A stretch of DNA of 32,149 nucleotides. Origin: Bacteroidales bacterium (lineage in GTDB: Bacteria; Bacteroidota; Bacteroidia; Bacteroidales; UBA932). Made by a program: the position numbers and the translations under genes. How positions within the stretch are numbered: position 1 is the first letter of the stretch; the number at the start of each line of letters is the position of its first letter. Of this stretch, positions 7,418 through 15,011 are shown one piece after another. The stretch is taken from the NCBI GenBank assembly GCA_017469845.1, contig JAFUFP010000027.1, forward strand, positions 1 to 32,149. The letters are read 5' to 3'. Below the pieces are notes generated by a model. The model was not told the origin of the DNA, did not search any database, and saw nothing but the letters and a program-made list of their open reading frames with translations.

Positions 7418-8638
7418 TCAATCTTCGCCTTCCGAGGTTTGGCTCCTCAGGAGGGATTCAAGAATCCCGGAAATCGAGGAAATGTCCGAGCTTGAAATCG
7501 AAAGTCCTCTCTTCTTGTCCGAAGGGTGTCCGAGGAAGTAGTAGGCCACATCCTGGAGAAGGAGCTCGGCGTCCGTGTAGTCGTAATCGTAGTCGCTCAC
7601 CTCGATGAGGACTCCGGGGATTTCGCTGAAAAGCACCCTCACCATGTCGGACTCGCCGTAGGATTTCATTATCTCGCTTATGTCGATGTCCGCACCCTTG
7701 TCGGAAATCAGTCTGTCAAGAGCCGTCATCAGACCTCCCTCGGAGACGGTCACACCGGAAAGGACGATCCCGTCTTCGACGAGTTCCCGGACTACTTCAT
7801 AACAGTCGATAAGATAATCCGGATCCAGGATGTCGGGGGCCATTCCTCCGCTTTCTGAAAGGGCTTCGGAAAGTACGGATCCTCCCATTTTTGCGGGGCA
7901 GGTGTCGAAAGGGATGTAGATGAGCCAATTGGATGGATCGCCTTGAAGGGAAGAGGGACATTTGCGAGTCTTTCCGATACGGGGGTTGGCGGTCTTGAAA
8001 GGCATTTCCGCGATAAGCGGATCGGAGTATGCGTCCGAGAACTGTTTGGGCATGTCGAGATCCGCCTCGGCCTCGGTCCGGTCGGATAGAGGTGGCTCAG
8101 CTTCCGTCGAAGAGTTCACTCCTGCCTTCATGACAAGGGAACACTTGTCCGGATTCTCCGAATACGTGTAGGAATCCAGTCCCACTCCCAGGTAATCAAG
8201 ATAATCGCAGAGGGCGGAAACCGAAGCGTAGAACGCGGCCATGTTGCCGACATTGTCGGGGTTCCACTTCCATTCGGCGGATAGGCTCAGGTCGTCCAAT
8301 CTGAAATGCCCTCTTTGCCAGATGGCGTCGATAAGGGCTTTCGCCGCTTTCGCCCTTGTAAGGGGCTCGGCGTATTCCGGAAGAATTGTCCTTTTGGGGG
8401 AAGAGAGCTTTTTTTTCACAAGGGAGAGGTAGTCCGATATTTTGGCGGAATCCGTATCGAGGGACAGCGGAGAAGGGTCGACGGTTTCGTCGACTATGGG
8501 GTCGGGAAACAGTTCACGATTGTCTTCCTCTTCGGAGTTTTTCCCTTGGGCGGATCGGAGCATGGCCGAAGGCGGGACATCCATTCTTGTCCCGCTTATG
8601 ATGTATTGGGAGTGTAGGGCTCGGGAGTGTTCCTTCAT
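7418..8638 (-). CDS. hypothetical protein with degenerate AIR-synthase-like (PurM/PurL-type) fold
   Basis: The protein is 406 residues from the ATG at 8638. A TTG at 8695 is in frame but falls inside the -7 box, so it cannot be the start on that transcript. The C-terminal part (about 230-380) reads like AIRS_C domains: a VLSEALSESGG segment, VVRELVEDGIVLSG, then VTVSEGGLMTALDRLI where PurL/PurM have AHDVSDGGL, and FSEIPGVLIEVSD where they have SRVVV. A middle segment (NVGNMAAFYASVSALCDYLD) resembles the first AIRS half. The glycine-rich ATP-binding and catalytic motifs of true enzymes are missing, and the N-terminal 90 residues look disordered and acidic. I infer a non-catalytic relative that may bind nucleotide or RNA, co-transcribed with PhoH. 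The function is unknown. Confidence 0.85.
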   Translation of the reverse strand: MKEHSRALHSQYIISGTRMDVPPSAMLRSAQGKNSEEEDNRELFPDPIVDETVDPSPLSLDTDSAKISDYLSLVKKKLSSPKRTILPEYAEPLTRAKAAKALIDAIWQRGHFRLDDLSLSAEWKWNPDNVGNMAAFYASVSALCDYLDYLGVGLDSYTYSENPDKCSLVMKAGVNSSTEAEPPLSDRTEAEADLDMPKQFSDAYSDPLIAEMPFKTANPRIGKTRKCPSSLQGDPSNWLIYIPFDTCPAKMGGSVLSEALSESGGMAPDILDPDYLIDCYEVVRELVEDGIVLSGVTVSEGGLMTALDRLISDKGADIDISEIMKSYGESDMVRVLFSEIPGVLIEVSDYDYDYTDAELLLQDVAYYFLGHPSDKKRGLSISSSDISSISGILESLLRSQTSEGED

Positions 8639-8692
8639 AAAAAAACAATTCAGGTTGGCCTTTTCCGGAAAAGGTTTTCCGGACGACCACTC

Positions 8693-8723
8693 CAAAATTA
8701 GGGATTTTTATGCGGAAAACAAA
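8693..8723 (-). promoter_or_regulatory. Bacteroidota promoter of the AIRS-like/phoH operon
   Basis: On the minus strand TTTG (8723-8720) is followed after exactly 19 nt by TAATTTTG (8700-8693), matching the -33/-7 consensus. The transcript would start near 8686, about 50 nt before the ATG at 8638. A second TATATTTG lies further upstream at 8775-8768, without a -33 partner. Confidence 0.65.
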
Positions 8724-8786
8724 CTTTTGGCGTATTCTGTCGACTCCGTTCACTAGGACTGGCGCATCAAATATAACATGTTTGAC

Positions 8787-8939
8787 TTATTTCAGGGCTG
8801 TGTTGGTGAACTGGTAATCCTGAGGGCAGAAAGGGTCAATCTGAGCGTTTTGGTCGAAGGTGATGATACCGGACAGACAGATCAAAGAGATGATCAAAAG
8901 TCTTCTCTTGATTCTTGGCATATTTGGAAGCGGTTTCAT
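8787..8939 (-). CDS. small secreted or membrane-anchored peptide, 50 aa (candidate)
   Basis: ATG to TAA gives 50 residues: a basic start (MKPLPNMPRIKRR), a hydrophobic stretch (LLIISLICLSGIITF), and a short polar tail with one Cys (DPFCPQDYQF). This is the layout of an export signal or single membrane helix with about a 20-residue mature tail. It sits alone between a clear terminator (9090-9132) and the promoter of the next gene, in a 490-nt gap that is otherwise empty. No strong -7 box precedes it; ATATTTGC at about 8975 on the minus strand is only a partial match. I do not recognise a family. It could be a real small gene or chance. Confidence 0.4.
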   Translation of the reverse strand: MKPLPNMPRIKRRLLIISLICLSGIITFDQNAQIDPFCPQDYQFTNTALK

Positions 8940-9089
8940 GTTTGAAGTAATGATGATCGTGCGACGTTAAACAAAAGTTTCGCAAATATTTCAGCGGGGC
9001 TATGATTTTCCTTGATTCCGCAGATAAAAAGTCTATCCGGACTGCACCGCTTTCTGAAATCTCGCCTTTCGTTACCGGTGACGAGCCGG

Positions 9090-9132
9090 AAAAAGGAAAG
9101 GGACCGCCCCTTGCACAGGACAATCCCTTTCC
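9090..9132 (-). terminator. intrinsic terminator of the TonB receptor/lipoprotein operon
   Basis: On the minus strand a perfect 9-bp stem (GGAAAGGGA at 9132-9124 and TCCCTTTCC at 9103-9095) is followed directly by TTTTT. It lies 55 nt past the lipoprotein stop. Confidence 0.75.
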
Positions 9133-9187
9133 GGCCGATAAATAAAGAAGCGGATTCATAGCCGGTCATGTGGCCGGCCATATCGTT

Positions 9188-9637
9188 CTACAGTTTCGTA
9201 CCCGTGTATTTTGTAGGGTAGTCTCCGAATTTGAGAAGGAAACTGATTTTGTCTCCGGCAACGAGTCCGTAAAGTCCGGAAACCGTGTACTGGGGAAATT
9301 CTCCGCCCATGGCAAGAGGTACAAGTCCTTCACCGCTCAGTTCGAAACCATTGTTCTTGGCCGTCAGTGTGACGCCGGGAATAGTGATGTCAAGGGTCAC
9401 GGGCATTTGGGGAACGAACTTGATTTTTTTGATGAGTATGTCGGCTGTTTTTCCGTCAGCGGAAGGAGTGAAGTTGACCTCTATTTTATCGGTGTCAACA
9501 TCCTCTCCCCTGAACGTTACGGTAACGGTGCCGAGGTAGTCGGCCTTGACGGGAACGGGAGCCGGTTCATCCTTTTTGCAGGATGAGAAAAGGAGGATCA
9601 TAAAGGCCAGAAGAGCCCATTTTACAAGATGTTTCAT
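9188..9637 (-). CDS. calycin-like lipoprotein
   Basis: This 149-residue lipoprotein starts MKHLVKWALLAFMILLFSSCKKDEP: a standard signal with lipobox FSSC and an acidic/proline-rich linker, so probably surface- or periplasm-anchored. The remaining 120 residues form repeated beta strands (YLGTVTVTFRGEDV, DKIEVNFTPSADGKTADILIKK, MPVTLDITIPGVTLT), ending in a strand pair around YTVSGLYG. This is the pattern of the small calycin-like beta-barrel lipoproteins of Bacteroidales; I infer it from strand pattern, not a diagnostic motif. It lies 42 nt behind the TonB-dependent receptor gene and ahead of the shared terminator. It therefore likely works with that receptor, for example as a ligand-binding or retention accessory replacing SusD. 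Confidence 0.8.
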   Translation of the reverse strand: MKHLVKWALLAFMILLFSSCKKDEPAPVPVKADYLGTVTVTFRGEDVDTDKIEVNFTPSADGKTADILIKKIKFVPQMPVTLDITIPGVTLTAKNNGFELSGEGLVPLAMGGEFPQYTVSGLYGLVAGDKISFLLKFGDYPTKYTGTKL

Positions 9638-9679
9638 GTGTCTATTTGTTTTGTTTTTGATGTCTTTGGATTTGTTTGA

Positions 9680-11896
9680 TCACCGTTTCGGGAAGTTCAG
9701 GGATACCCCCAGGGTGATCCTTCTCGGCTTCCCGCTTTGGAAGAATTCATTTCCGATGGACTTGAAGTAGAAAGTCCGGTACTTTTCTCCGGTGAGGTTA
9801 TCTCCTCTGAGGAAAACCGTCGCCTTCGGGAAAGAGAATGAAACCATTCCGCCCAAAAGAAGATGGAACGGCTCCTTGATGGTGTTCGCCTCGTTCCAGT
9901 AGATTTCACCGGTACCGTTCGCACTCGCCTGGAGGGAGATTTCCTTGAGGGCTTTGCCTCCTATGGCGAAAGAATATTCCGCCATGGCGAAAAGGGTCTG
10001 GGACGGGACATATGGGACCTTGTTGCCGGAGTACTCCGCGTTCCCGTCATGGAAGGAAGTGAACCTGGCGTCATTCCATCCGTAGGACAGCATTCCGTGG
10101 AATCCTCCCTTCCTAAGGTCCGTTTCCACTTCCGCTCCGGTGCTTCTTGACCTTCCGGCGTTCGTCATCATCCTGCCGATGGATTTTCCGGGAGGGAAGA
10201 CCGTGAGCTGCTGGTTGCGGATGAGGATATTGTAAAGAGATGCTTCCAGGCGGAACCATTCCGCAGGTGAAATCCTTATCCCCGCTTCGAAGTTCCATGC
10301 CTCTTCAGGCTTGTACTCCGTATTCCCGGCTCCGACGGATTGGAACTCTTCATCGAAATGCACTCCCAGGTCATCCATCAGGGCGTTCATCATCACGCTC
10401 TGCATTATGTCGGAGAATATCTGTGTGTTGAAACCACCCGCCTTGTATCCCTTCGAAACCGTGCCGTAAAGCTTGAGGCCGTGGGAAGGACCGTTGTACA
10501 TCGCGGAAAGTTTGGGAAGGATCTCGAATCCCAGATGGTTCTCGTCTCCCCTGTAAGTGCAAGGGAGGATCTTCGGGGAACGCATGGTAGGGAAGAAGCG
10601 GTAAGTGATGTCCGAAGCGCAGTCGTAGTTCATCAGACCTCCTTCCAGATCAAGCCTCAGCCCTGCGGTCAGATCCCACCTTCCCAAGGAAAGCACCGAC
10701 TCATGATAAAGGGCGAGGTCACCGGTCCATATCCCGAAAACTGAGCTGACGGGCAAGGTGTCCATCATGAAGTCGATATATCCGATGCTCTCGGGGATAT
10801 TTTTGTTGGCGTTTTCCAGGATCAGCGACTCGATACCGTCCCTGAAAAAGTTCACCGGAGCGTCCATGTGGTTGAATTTCCCCATGAAGAAGAGCCCTGT
10901 CGTGGAGTGCCAACGCTCATCGCTGTGGAAGGGCTTCAGAATGGCTTCGAAGGTGAGGGCGGCGCTTCTCTGACTCTGCTCGAGGCTGAAGATGCTTTCC
11001 GGAGAATAATCCTGGTCCATCCTCATCCTGTCGGCGAGCAGCTGCACGCTGCCGATGAGGTTGAGCGAAGCCTTGTCAAAGGATTTTCCGGCTTTCAGTC
11101 CATCCATGACGGAGAGTCTCGTGTAACCGGCCTTTCCGTCGTAATTGACTCTCTGCAGTTCTCCGTCAAGGAATCTTCCGTATGCGAAGCCGCCTTCATC
11201 GGAGAAGGAAGCGACGGCCGTATTGGTCAAGTTCCATTCACCTGAGCCGAATTCCCGCTTCCATCTTAGGTCCACTCCGTTTCCCGGATCCGCCTTTTTA
11301 CCTGTGAAGACGTTGTCGAAGAATCCGTCTGTATGATGAAAGCCTATGGTGAGGGCGTCTTTCCCCCGGTAGTGGGAAACTGTAGCCGAAGCGGTGTTCG
11401 CCGTACCCCATTCGATGAGAGCCTTGGTCCCTTTGAAAGATGAAGGGGAGAGGGTGTGGAGCGACAGCACTCCTCCCATGGAGTTCCTGCCGTAGACCGT
11501 CCCCTGGGGACCCCGAAGGAGCGTCATCCCCGAAAGACCCAGCATCGGAATGTCGTAGGTGTTCTTGTCAATGATCGGTATGTCGTCGATGTATAGACCA
11601 AGGACGGGATTTTCCATCCTGGAGCCCATACCCCGCATGTAGATCGTCGAGGTCATACCGGTTCCGTAGTCCGGTATATGCAGAGATGGAACTATTGCGG
11701 AAAGGGTTTTCTGAGTGGTGATGTGGAGCTCGGCTATTTCCCCGATACCGATGGTAGTGGCGGGTGAAGCGATTCTCCCGATTTCGACGGTCTGTCTCAC
11801 GGCTGTGACCACTCCGGGGGTCGTTATCACGGAAACCGTGTCCACGTTGCCGTGGAGTGAGAGGAGTGTCAAAACTGAAAGAACAAAACCGAACAT
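9680..11896 (-). CDS. TonB-dependent outer membrane receptor
   Basis: This 738-residue protein begins with a short signal peptide (MFGFVLSVLTLLSLHG). The plug domain (about 30-160) has TPGVVTAVR near its start, SAIVPSLHIPDYG, IYMRGMGSRMENPVLGLYIDDIPI and LRGPQGTVYGRNSMGGVLSLHT. A 22-strand barrel follows, ending in FQSGKPRRITLGVSLNF, the usual C-terminal strand. There is no N-terminal carboxypeptidase-like domain, so it belongs with siderophore/vitamin-type receptors rather than the SusC glycan class. It imports a ligand across the outer membrane using TonB energy; the ligand is unknown. It is followed by a lipoprotein in the same transcript and lies just downstream of an AraC regulator that may control it. 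A -7 box is present before the ATG. Confidence 0.95.
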   Translation of the reverse strand: MFGFVLSVLTLLSLHGNVDTVSVITTPGVVTAVRQTVEIGRIASPATTIGIGEIAELHITTQKTLSAIVPSLHIPDYGTGMTSTIYMRGMGSRMENPVLGLYIDDIPIIDKNTYDIPMLGLSGMTLLRGPQGTVYGRNSMGGVLSLHTLSPSSFKGTKALIEWGTANTASATVSHYRGKDALTIGFHHTDGFFDNVFTGKKADPGNGVDLRWKREFGSGEWNLTNTAVASFSDEGGFAYGRFLDGELQRVNYDGKAGYTRLSVMDGLKAGKSFDKASLNLIGSVQLLADRMRMDQDYSPESIFSLEQSQRSAALTFEAILKPFHSDERWHSTTGLFFMGKFNHMDAPVNFFRDGIESLILENANKNIPESIGYIDFMMDTLPVSSVFGIWTGDLALYHESVLSLGRWDLTAGLRLDLEGGLMNYDCASDITYRFFPTMRSPKILPCTYRGDENHLGFEILPKLSAMYNGPSHGLKLYGTVSKGYKAGGFNTQIFSDIMQSVMMNALMDDLGVHFDEEFQSVGAGNTEYKPEEAWNFEAGIRISPAEWFRLEASLYNILIRNQQLTVFPPGKSIGRMMTNAGRSRSTGAEVETDLRKGGFHGMLSYGWNDARFTSFHDGNAEYSGNKVPYVPSQTLFAMAEYSFAIGGKALKEISLQASANGTGEIYWNEANTIKEPFHLLLGGMVSFSFPKATVFLRGDNLTGEKYRTFYFKSIGNEFFQSGKPRRITLGVSLNFPKR

Positions 11897-11919
11897 ACCT
11901 TTGTTTTCTGGAACGGCTG

Positions 11920-11927
11920 CAAAGGTA
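11920..11927 (-). promoter_or_regulatory. candidate -7 box (TACCTTTG) for the TonB receptor operon
   Basis: A perfect TAnnTTTG followed by C lies on the minus strand 24 nt upstream of the receptor ATG, which would give a leader of about 17 nt. No -33 TTTG is seen at the expected spacing, which fits a promoter that needs an activator such as the AraC protein next door. Confidence 0.55.
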
Positions 11928-11999
11928 ATGGTAACTTTTGTCCTTTTTTAGGAGCGGGGAGCGTATTATTAGGATTATCCGTGACTGGGGGCAAGATGG

Positions 12000-12797
12000 T
12001 CAGAACGTCTTCCTGTACTCCGAGGGTGTCAGTCCCGTCAATTTTTTGAAAAATCGGGAGAAATACGACTGGTCGTCAAGACCGACCGCGACGGCTACAT
12101 CGATTATGGGAATGTCCTTGTCCTGGAGAAGATTCTTCGCCATGTTCACCCTCGATATGTCAATCCAACTGGTGGCGGTTTTGCCGGTCTGCTGGTGCAC
12201 AATCTTGTTGAGATAGTTGAGGGTTATCCCCAGTTCACCGGCATAGTATCCCGCATTTTGCGGGGTTGAGTTCCGGTCGAATATCATTTCGAGGAATCTG
12301 CCCACATAAGGACTTGAGAACGGACTGCGGGGCTCTCCCACCAGGGGGAGGATTATGTCCAGGGCCTTCACGATCATCTGTCCCTCTCCTCCCATGAAGG
12401 ACCTTTCCATCAGGGAGAACAGTTCGCTTATGAGTTTCGAATTCTCTTCGGGGAAACGGTACTGTACGGGTTTCCCGCTTTGGAGGACTTTGTATGGGAT
12501 GTTCTTCAGAAGGTGGATCGAGAATCCTCCGCTGAATCCGCTGCAGGTGCTGTGGAAGTTTATCGAAAAGGGGACACCCTCGGGAATCAGGAGAATGTCG
12601 TCCTTTACGCAGAGGTATGATTCTCCGCCCGCTTCGACAAGGACCTCCCCGCCGGTCAGGTACAGGAAACCTTCTATCGGGATGGACGCTGTCGGGATCG
12701 ACGGAACCCTTCCTCCGCCTGAGGAAAGTTTCCTGATGAAGAAGGGCACCTTCGAATAATCGGCGCCTTTTTTCCAATAAGGTACAGGTGTGCTCAT
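12000..12797 (-). CDS. AraC family transcriptional regulator
   Basis: The protein is 265 residues from the ATG at 12797. The open frame extends 78 codons further upstream but runs through the divergent promoter into the neighbouring gene. The -7 box sits just upstream of this ATG, so the shorter start is right. The N-terminal half is a cupin-like sensor (PIEGFLYLTGGEVLVEAGGE, DDILLIPEGVPFSINFHS). The C-terminal 100 residues hold two helix-turn-helix units: AGYYAGELGITLNYLNKIVHQ, and IIDVAVAVGLDDQSYFSRFF ending LTGLTPSEYRKTF. It is a cytoplasmic ligand-responsive activator. It lies between a divergent glycosidase gene and a downstream TonB receptor operon, so it probably controls one or both. 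Confidence 0.93.
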   Translation of the reverse strand: MSTPVPYWKKGADYSKVPFFIRKLSSGGGRVPSIPTASIPIEGFLYLTGGEVLVEAGGESYLCVKDDILLIPEGVPFSINFHSTCSGFSGGFSIHLLKNIPYKVLQSGKPVQYRFPEENSKLISELFSLMERSFMGGEGQMIVKALDIILPLVGEPRSPFSSPYVGRFLEMIFDRNSTPQNAGYYAGELGITLNYLNKIVHQQTGKTATSWIDISRVNMAKNLLQDKDIPIIDVAVAVGLDDQSYFSRFFKKLTGLTPSEYRKTF

Positions 12798-12817
12798 TTC
12801 CGGGATGACTTTAGGTG

Positions 12818-12825
12818 CAAAATTA
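12818..12825 (-). promoter_or_regulatory. candidate -7 box (TAATTTTG) for the AraC gene
   Basis: A perfect TAnnTTTG followed by C is read on the minus strand 20 nt before the AraC ATG. It gives a leader of about a dozen bases and supports the 12797 start. It is back-to-back with the plus-strand box two bases away. Confidence 0.55.
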
Positions 12826-12826
12826 G

Positions 12827-12834
12827 TATTTTTG
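12827..12834 (+). promoter_or_regulatory. candidate -7 box (TATTTTTG) for the glycosidase gene
   Basis: A perfect TAnnTTTG followed by C is read on the plus strand, with a predicted transcript start near 12841. That lies ahead of both possible ATGs (12872, 12902) of the glycosidase. It shares its DNA with the divergent AraC promoter. Confidence 0.55.
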
Positions 12835-12901
12835 CGGATAATGGCCGGAAAATGACCGAAAACTTCACCACATGATTGTTCATCCTTTCGCCTTTTTTGA
12901 T

Positions 12902-14884
12902 ATGAGTGTCCTGCATTTTCTGAAAAATACTGCGGTAAAGGCGGTTGCCGCTGTGGCGGTATGTCTCGCCCTTTCTTCCTGCGGGGGAAATGTCTCCTCC
13001 CCGGATTCCCTCTACTCCAGTCATAAACCATATACCAGATGGTGGTGGTTCTCCTCCTATGTGGACAAAAAGGATGTCAGGGACCAGCTCCAGTATCTGA
13101 AGGACCACGAGTTCGGGGGAGTGGAGATAGCCTGGATCTACCCGATGTTCCTCGATACCGCCACCGCCCATCCGGATTTCCTCTCTCCGGAGTGGAGTGA
13201 ACCTGTGGTCTATGCGAAGAGGGTCGCCGATTCCCTGGGACTGGGTTGCGACTTCACATTCGGGACGCTCTGGCCGTTCAATGACGTCGACCTTCCGGAA
13301 GGGGACGGGACCAGAAACTACCATGATTCCGTCGAAGTGGCCCGTAGGGTATATACCTGGGATCATCCGAAGGTCGGAAAGATACTCAATCACCTTGACA
13401 AGGAGGCCTTCTTCCGTTATGCCGACAAGATGAACAAAGGACTCTCGGAGGCCTACAAGGGGTCAAAGTCAGGAGTCTTCGTCGACTCATGGGAGGTGGA
13501 TACCTATTATATCTGGACTAAAGGGTTCGGGGAGAAGTTCCTCTCCGACCACGGATATGACATCGAACCCTACATGAAAGAAAGGACCCTTATGGACAAA
13601 GGGAATGAAGGAGTCCTGTATGACTACTTCAAGACCCTGTCCGGGTATGTAATGGATGAGTTCTATACCCCCTTCGCCCAGAACGCCACAGCCAACGGCG
13701 CATTTTCGAGGGCGCAGTGCGGAGGTGCCCCCACCGACCTTCTCACCGCATTCACCCTGGTCGACATCCCCGAAACCGAGGCCATACTCTACGAACCGAT
13801 GTTCAGCAAGATAGCCGCATCGGCGGCGACCCTTTCCAAGAAGGATGCAGTTACTTCCGAGACATTCACCTGCATGTACGGCTGGACGGGACTTCTCAAC
13901 CAGAACGGAAGAGGCAAGAGCCCCCACCAGGGCGAGGAGCAGATCGCTGACCTGAAGCTTGTTTGCGACGCCCTCTTCGCCAACGGCACCAACCAGATAA
14001 TATGGCACGGTTTCCCGTTCAACAAGGTGGGACGTTCGGACAACTGGTTCTATACGACCTGTCAGGTGAGCAGCGACGAAAGGAACAACCTCTCGGGCGA
14101 AGATCTATCGCGTTTCAACCGCTATATGACGAAGGTGTCCTCCTACATGAGAAAAGGGGAGAACTACACCGACATGGCCGTTTACATCCCGATGGAGGAC
14201 GCATGGATCGGCGGACCCTATTCCGAAGAAATCCTCTCAATGATGCCTTGGGCAGGAGGACAGTATGAGATGAGGTACATCGACACTCCCGAAAAGTACA
14301 AAGGGCGTCAACCCGTATGGGTGAACGGGAAATTCCTTTCCGAATCCTCCTTCCGGGACGGAAAACTCTTCTGCGGAGATGCCGTTTTCTCTTCCCTTTA
14401 TGTCGATGTCGGGTATATGGACTACTCCTCCCTCCGGAGCATAGTGTCCCTGGCGGAAAAGGGGCTCCCGGTAGTTTTGGCGCGTTCTCCCAAGGAGCCT
14501 GGACGCAATCTCCACGGGGATTACGGGGATCTTCTCAGAAAGCTTCAGTCCCTTCCTTCGGTGTCGGAGGACGACTCCGTCCTTCCGGGGAAACCCCTCG
14601 TTGAAGGAGAGGATCTGCCGGATTTCTGGTGCAGGAAGGACGGGGACAAGCTTTACGTCTTCTTCGCGAATCCCACCTCCGGAGACGTATCTTATCCCAT
14701 GGAATACGGCTATGCGTTCAAAGACAAGGGGAGCGGCAGAACGGTTATTCTCAACCATCACGGGAAGAGCGAAGAGTACCGTCTGGAGTTTTCACCGAGG
14801 GAGTCGATCATGCTGGAAATTTCACAGAAGGGGATAAAAAGGATCGATCTTGGGTACATTCCTCCGAAAATGGCGGGATTGTGA
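12902..14884 (+). CDS. GH106-like glycosyl hydrolase lipoprotein
   Basis: I place the start at 12902 (MSVLHFLKN), which gives a compact lipoprotein signal ending LALSSCGG and 660 residues. An in-frame ATG at 12872 would add 10 residues. The body opens with YTRWWWFSSYVDKKDVRDQL and EFGGVEIAWIYPMF. It then has VVYAKRVADSLGLGCDFTFG and GVFVDSWEVDTYYIWTKGF, all typical of the alpha-L-rhamnosidase-type GH106 group (RWWW, GGVEIAW, DSxE). The enzyme is shorter than classical GH106 proteins of 900-1100 residues, lacking the large C-terminal beta domains. It likely acts on a terminal sugar at the cell surface or in the periplasm. It is divergent from the AraC regulator. The substrate is not determinable; the hydrolase family call is good but not certain. 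Confidence 0.8.
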   Translation: MSVLHFLKNTAVKAVAAVAVCLALSSCGGNVSSPDSLYSSHKPYTRWWWFSSYVDKKDVRDQLQYLKDHEFGGVEIAWIYPMFLDTATAHPDFLSPEWSEPVVYAKRVADSLGLGCDFTFGTLWPFNDVDLPEGDGTRNYHDSVEVARRVYTWDHPKVGKILNHLDKEAFFRYADKMNKGLSEAYKGSKSGVFVDSWEVDTYYIWTKGFGEKFLSDHGYDIEPYMKERTLMDKGNEGVLYDYFKTLSGYVMDEFYTPFAQNATANGAFSRAQCGGAPTDLLTAFTLVDIPETEAILYEPMFSKIAASAATLSKKDAVTSETFTCMYGWTGLLNQNGRGKSPHQGEEQIADLKLVCDALFANGTNQIIWHGFPFNKVGRSDNWFYTTCQVSSDERNNLSGEDLSRFNRYMTKVSSYMRKGENYTDMAVYIPMEDAWIGGPYSEEILSMMPWAGGQYEMRYIDTPEKYKGRQPVWVNGKFLSESSFRDGKLFCGDAVFSSLYVDVGYMDYSSLRSIVSLAEKGLPVVLARSPKEPGRNLHGDYGDLLRKLQSLPSVSEDDSVLPGKPLVEGEDLPDFWCRKDGDKLYVFFANPTSGDVSYPMEYGYAFKDKGSGRTVILNHHGKSEEYRLEFSPRESIMLEISQKGIKRIDLGYIPPKMAGL

Positions 14885-14959
14885 TCGGACCATCTTCCTT
14901 TCCGATAAGGCTTAAGGCTCATGATAATGTTTTCCGGTCGGAAACGGTCCCGGAAATAC

Positions 14960-14990
14960 TTTCCAAAGCCGATAAAAATGCATACCTTTG
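14960..14990 (+). promoter_or_regulatory. Bacteroidota promoter of folC
   Basis: A perfect -7 box TACCTTTG lies at 14983-14990, with TTTC (3 of 4 match to TTTG) 19 nt upstream. The transcript would start near 14997. The apparent TTG start codon at 14988 lies inside this box and is therefore not used. Confidence 0.6.
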
Positions 14991-15011
14991 AACTCTCAAA
15001 CATTTTCTGAA

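Noticed and set aside
6558..7541. 327-residue open frame on the plus strand opposite PhoH and its upstream gene
   Set aside because: It is antisense to strongly conserved coding sequence, has no recognisable domain, and reflects codon bias of the true genes.
8836..9159. 107-residue minus-strand frame overlapping the small secreted ORF
   Set aside because: It runs through the terminator hairpin, has no signal or domain, and conflicts with the better-formed 50-codon frame.
11895..11902. Plus-strand TACCTTTG resembling a -7 box
   Set aside because: It overlaps the TonB receptor start codon and no plus-strand gene follows for 900 nt, so it is probably chance.
12794..13393. 199-residue frame antisense to the glycosidase
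   Set aside because: It crosses the divergent promoter and mirrors the conserved glycosidase coding region; no family features.
14931..14956. TTTCCGG/CCGGAAA inverted repeat between the glycosidase and folC
   Set aside because: Only 7 bp with a 12-nt loop and no U-run; too weak to call a terminator.
14988..15011. TTG start adding 8 residues to FolC
   Set aside because: It lies within the -7 box, upstream of the predicted transcript start.
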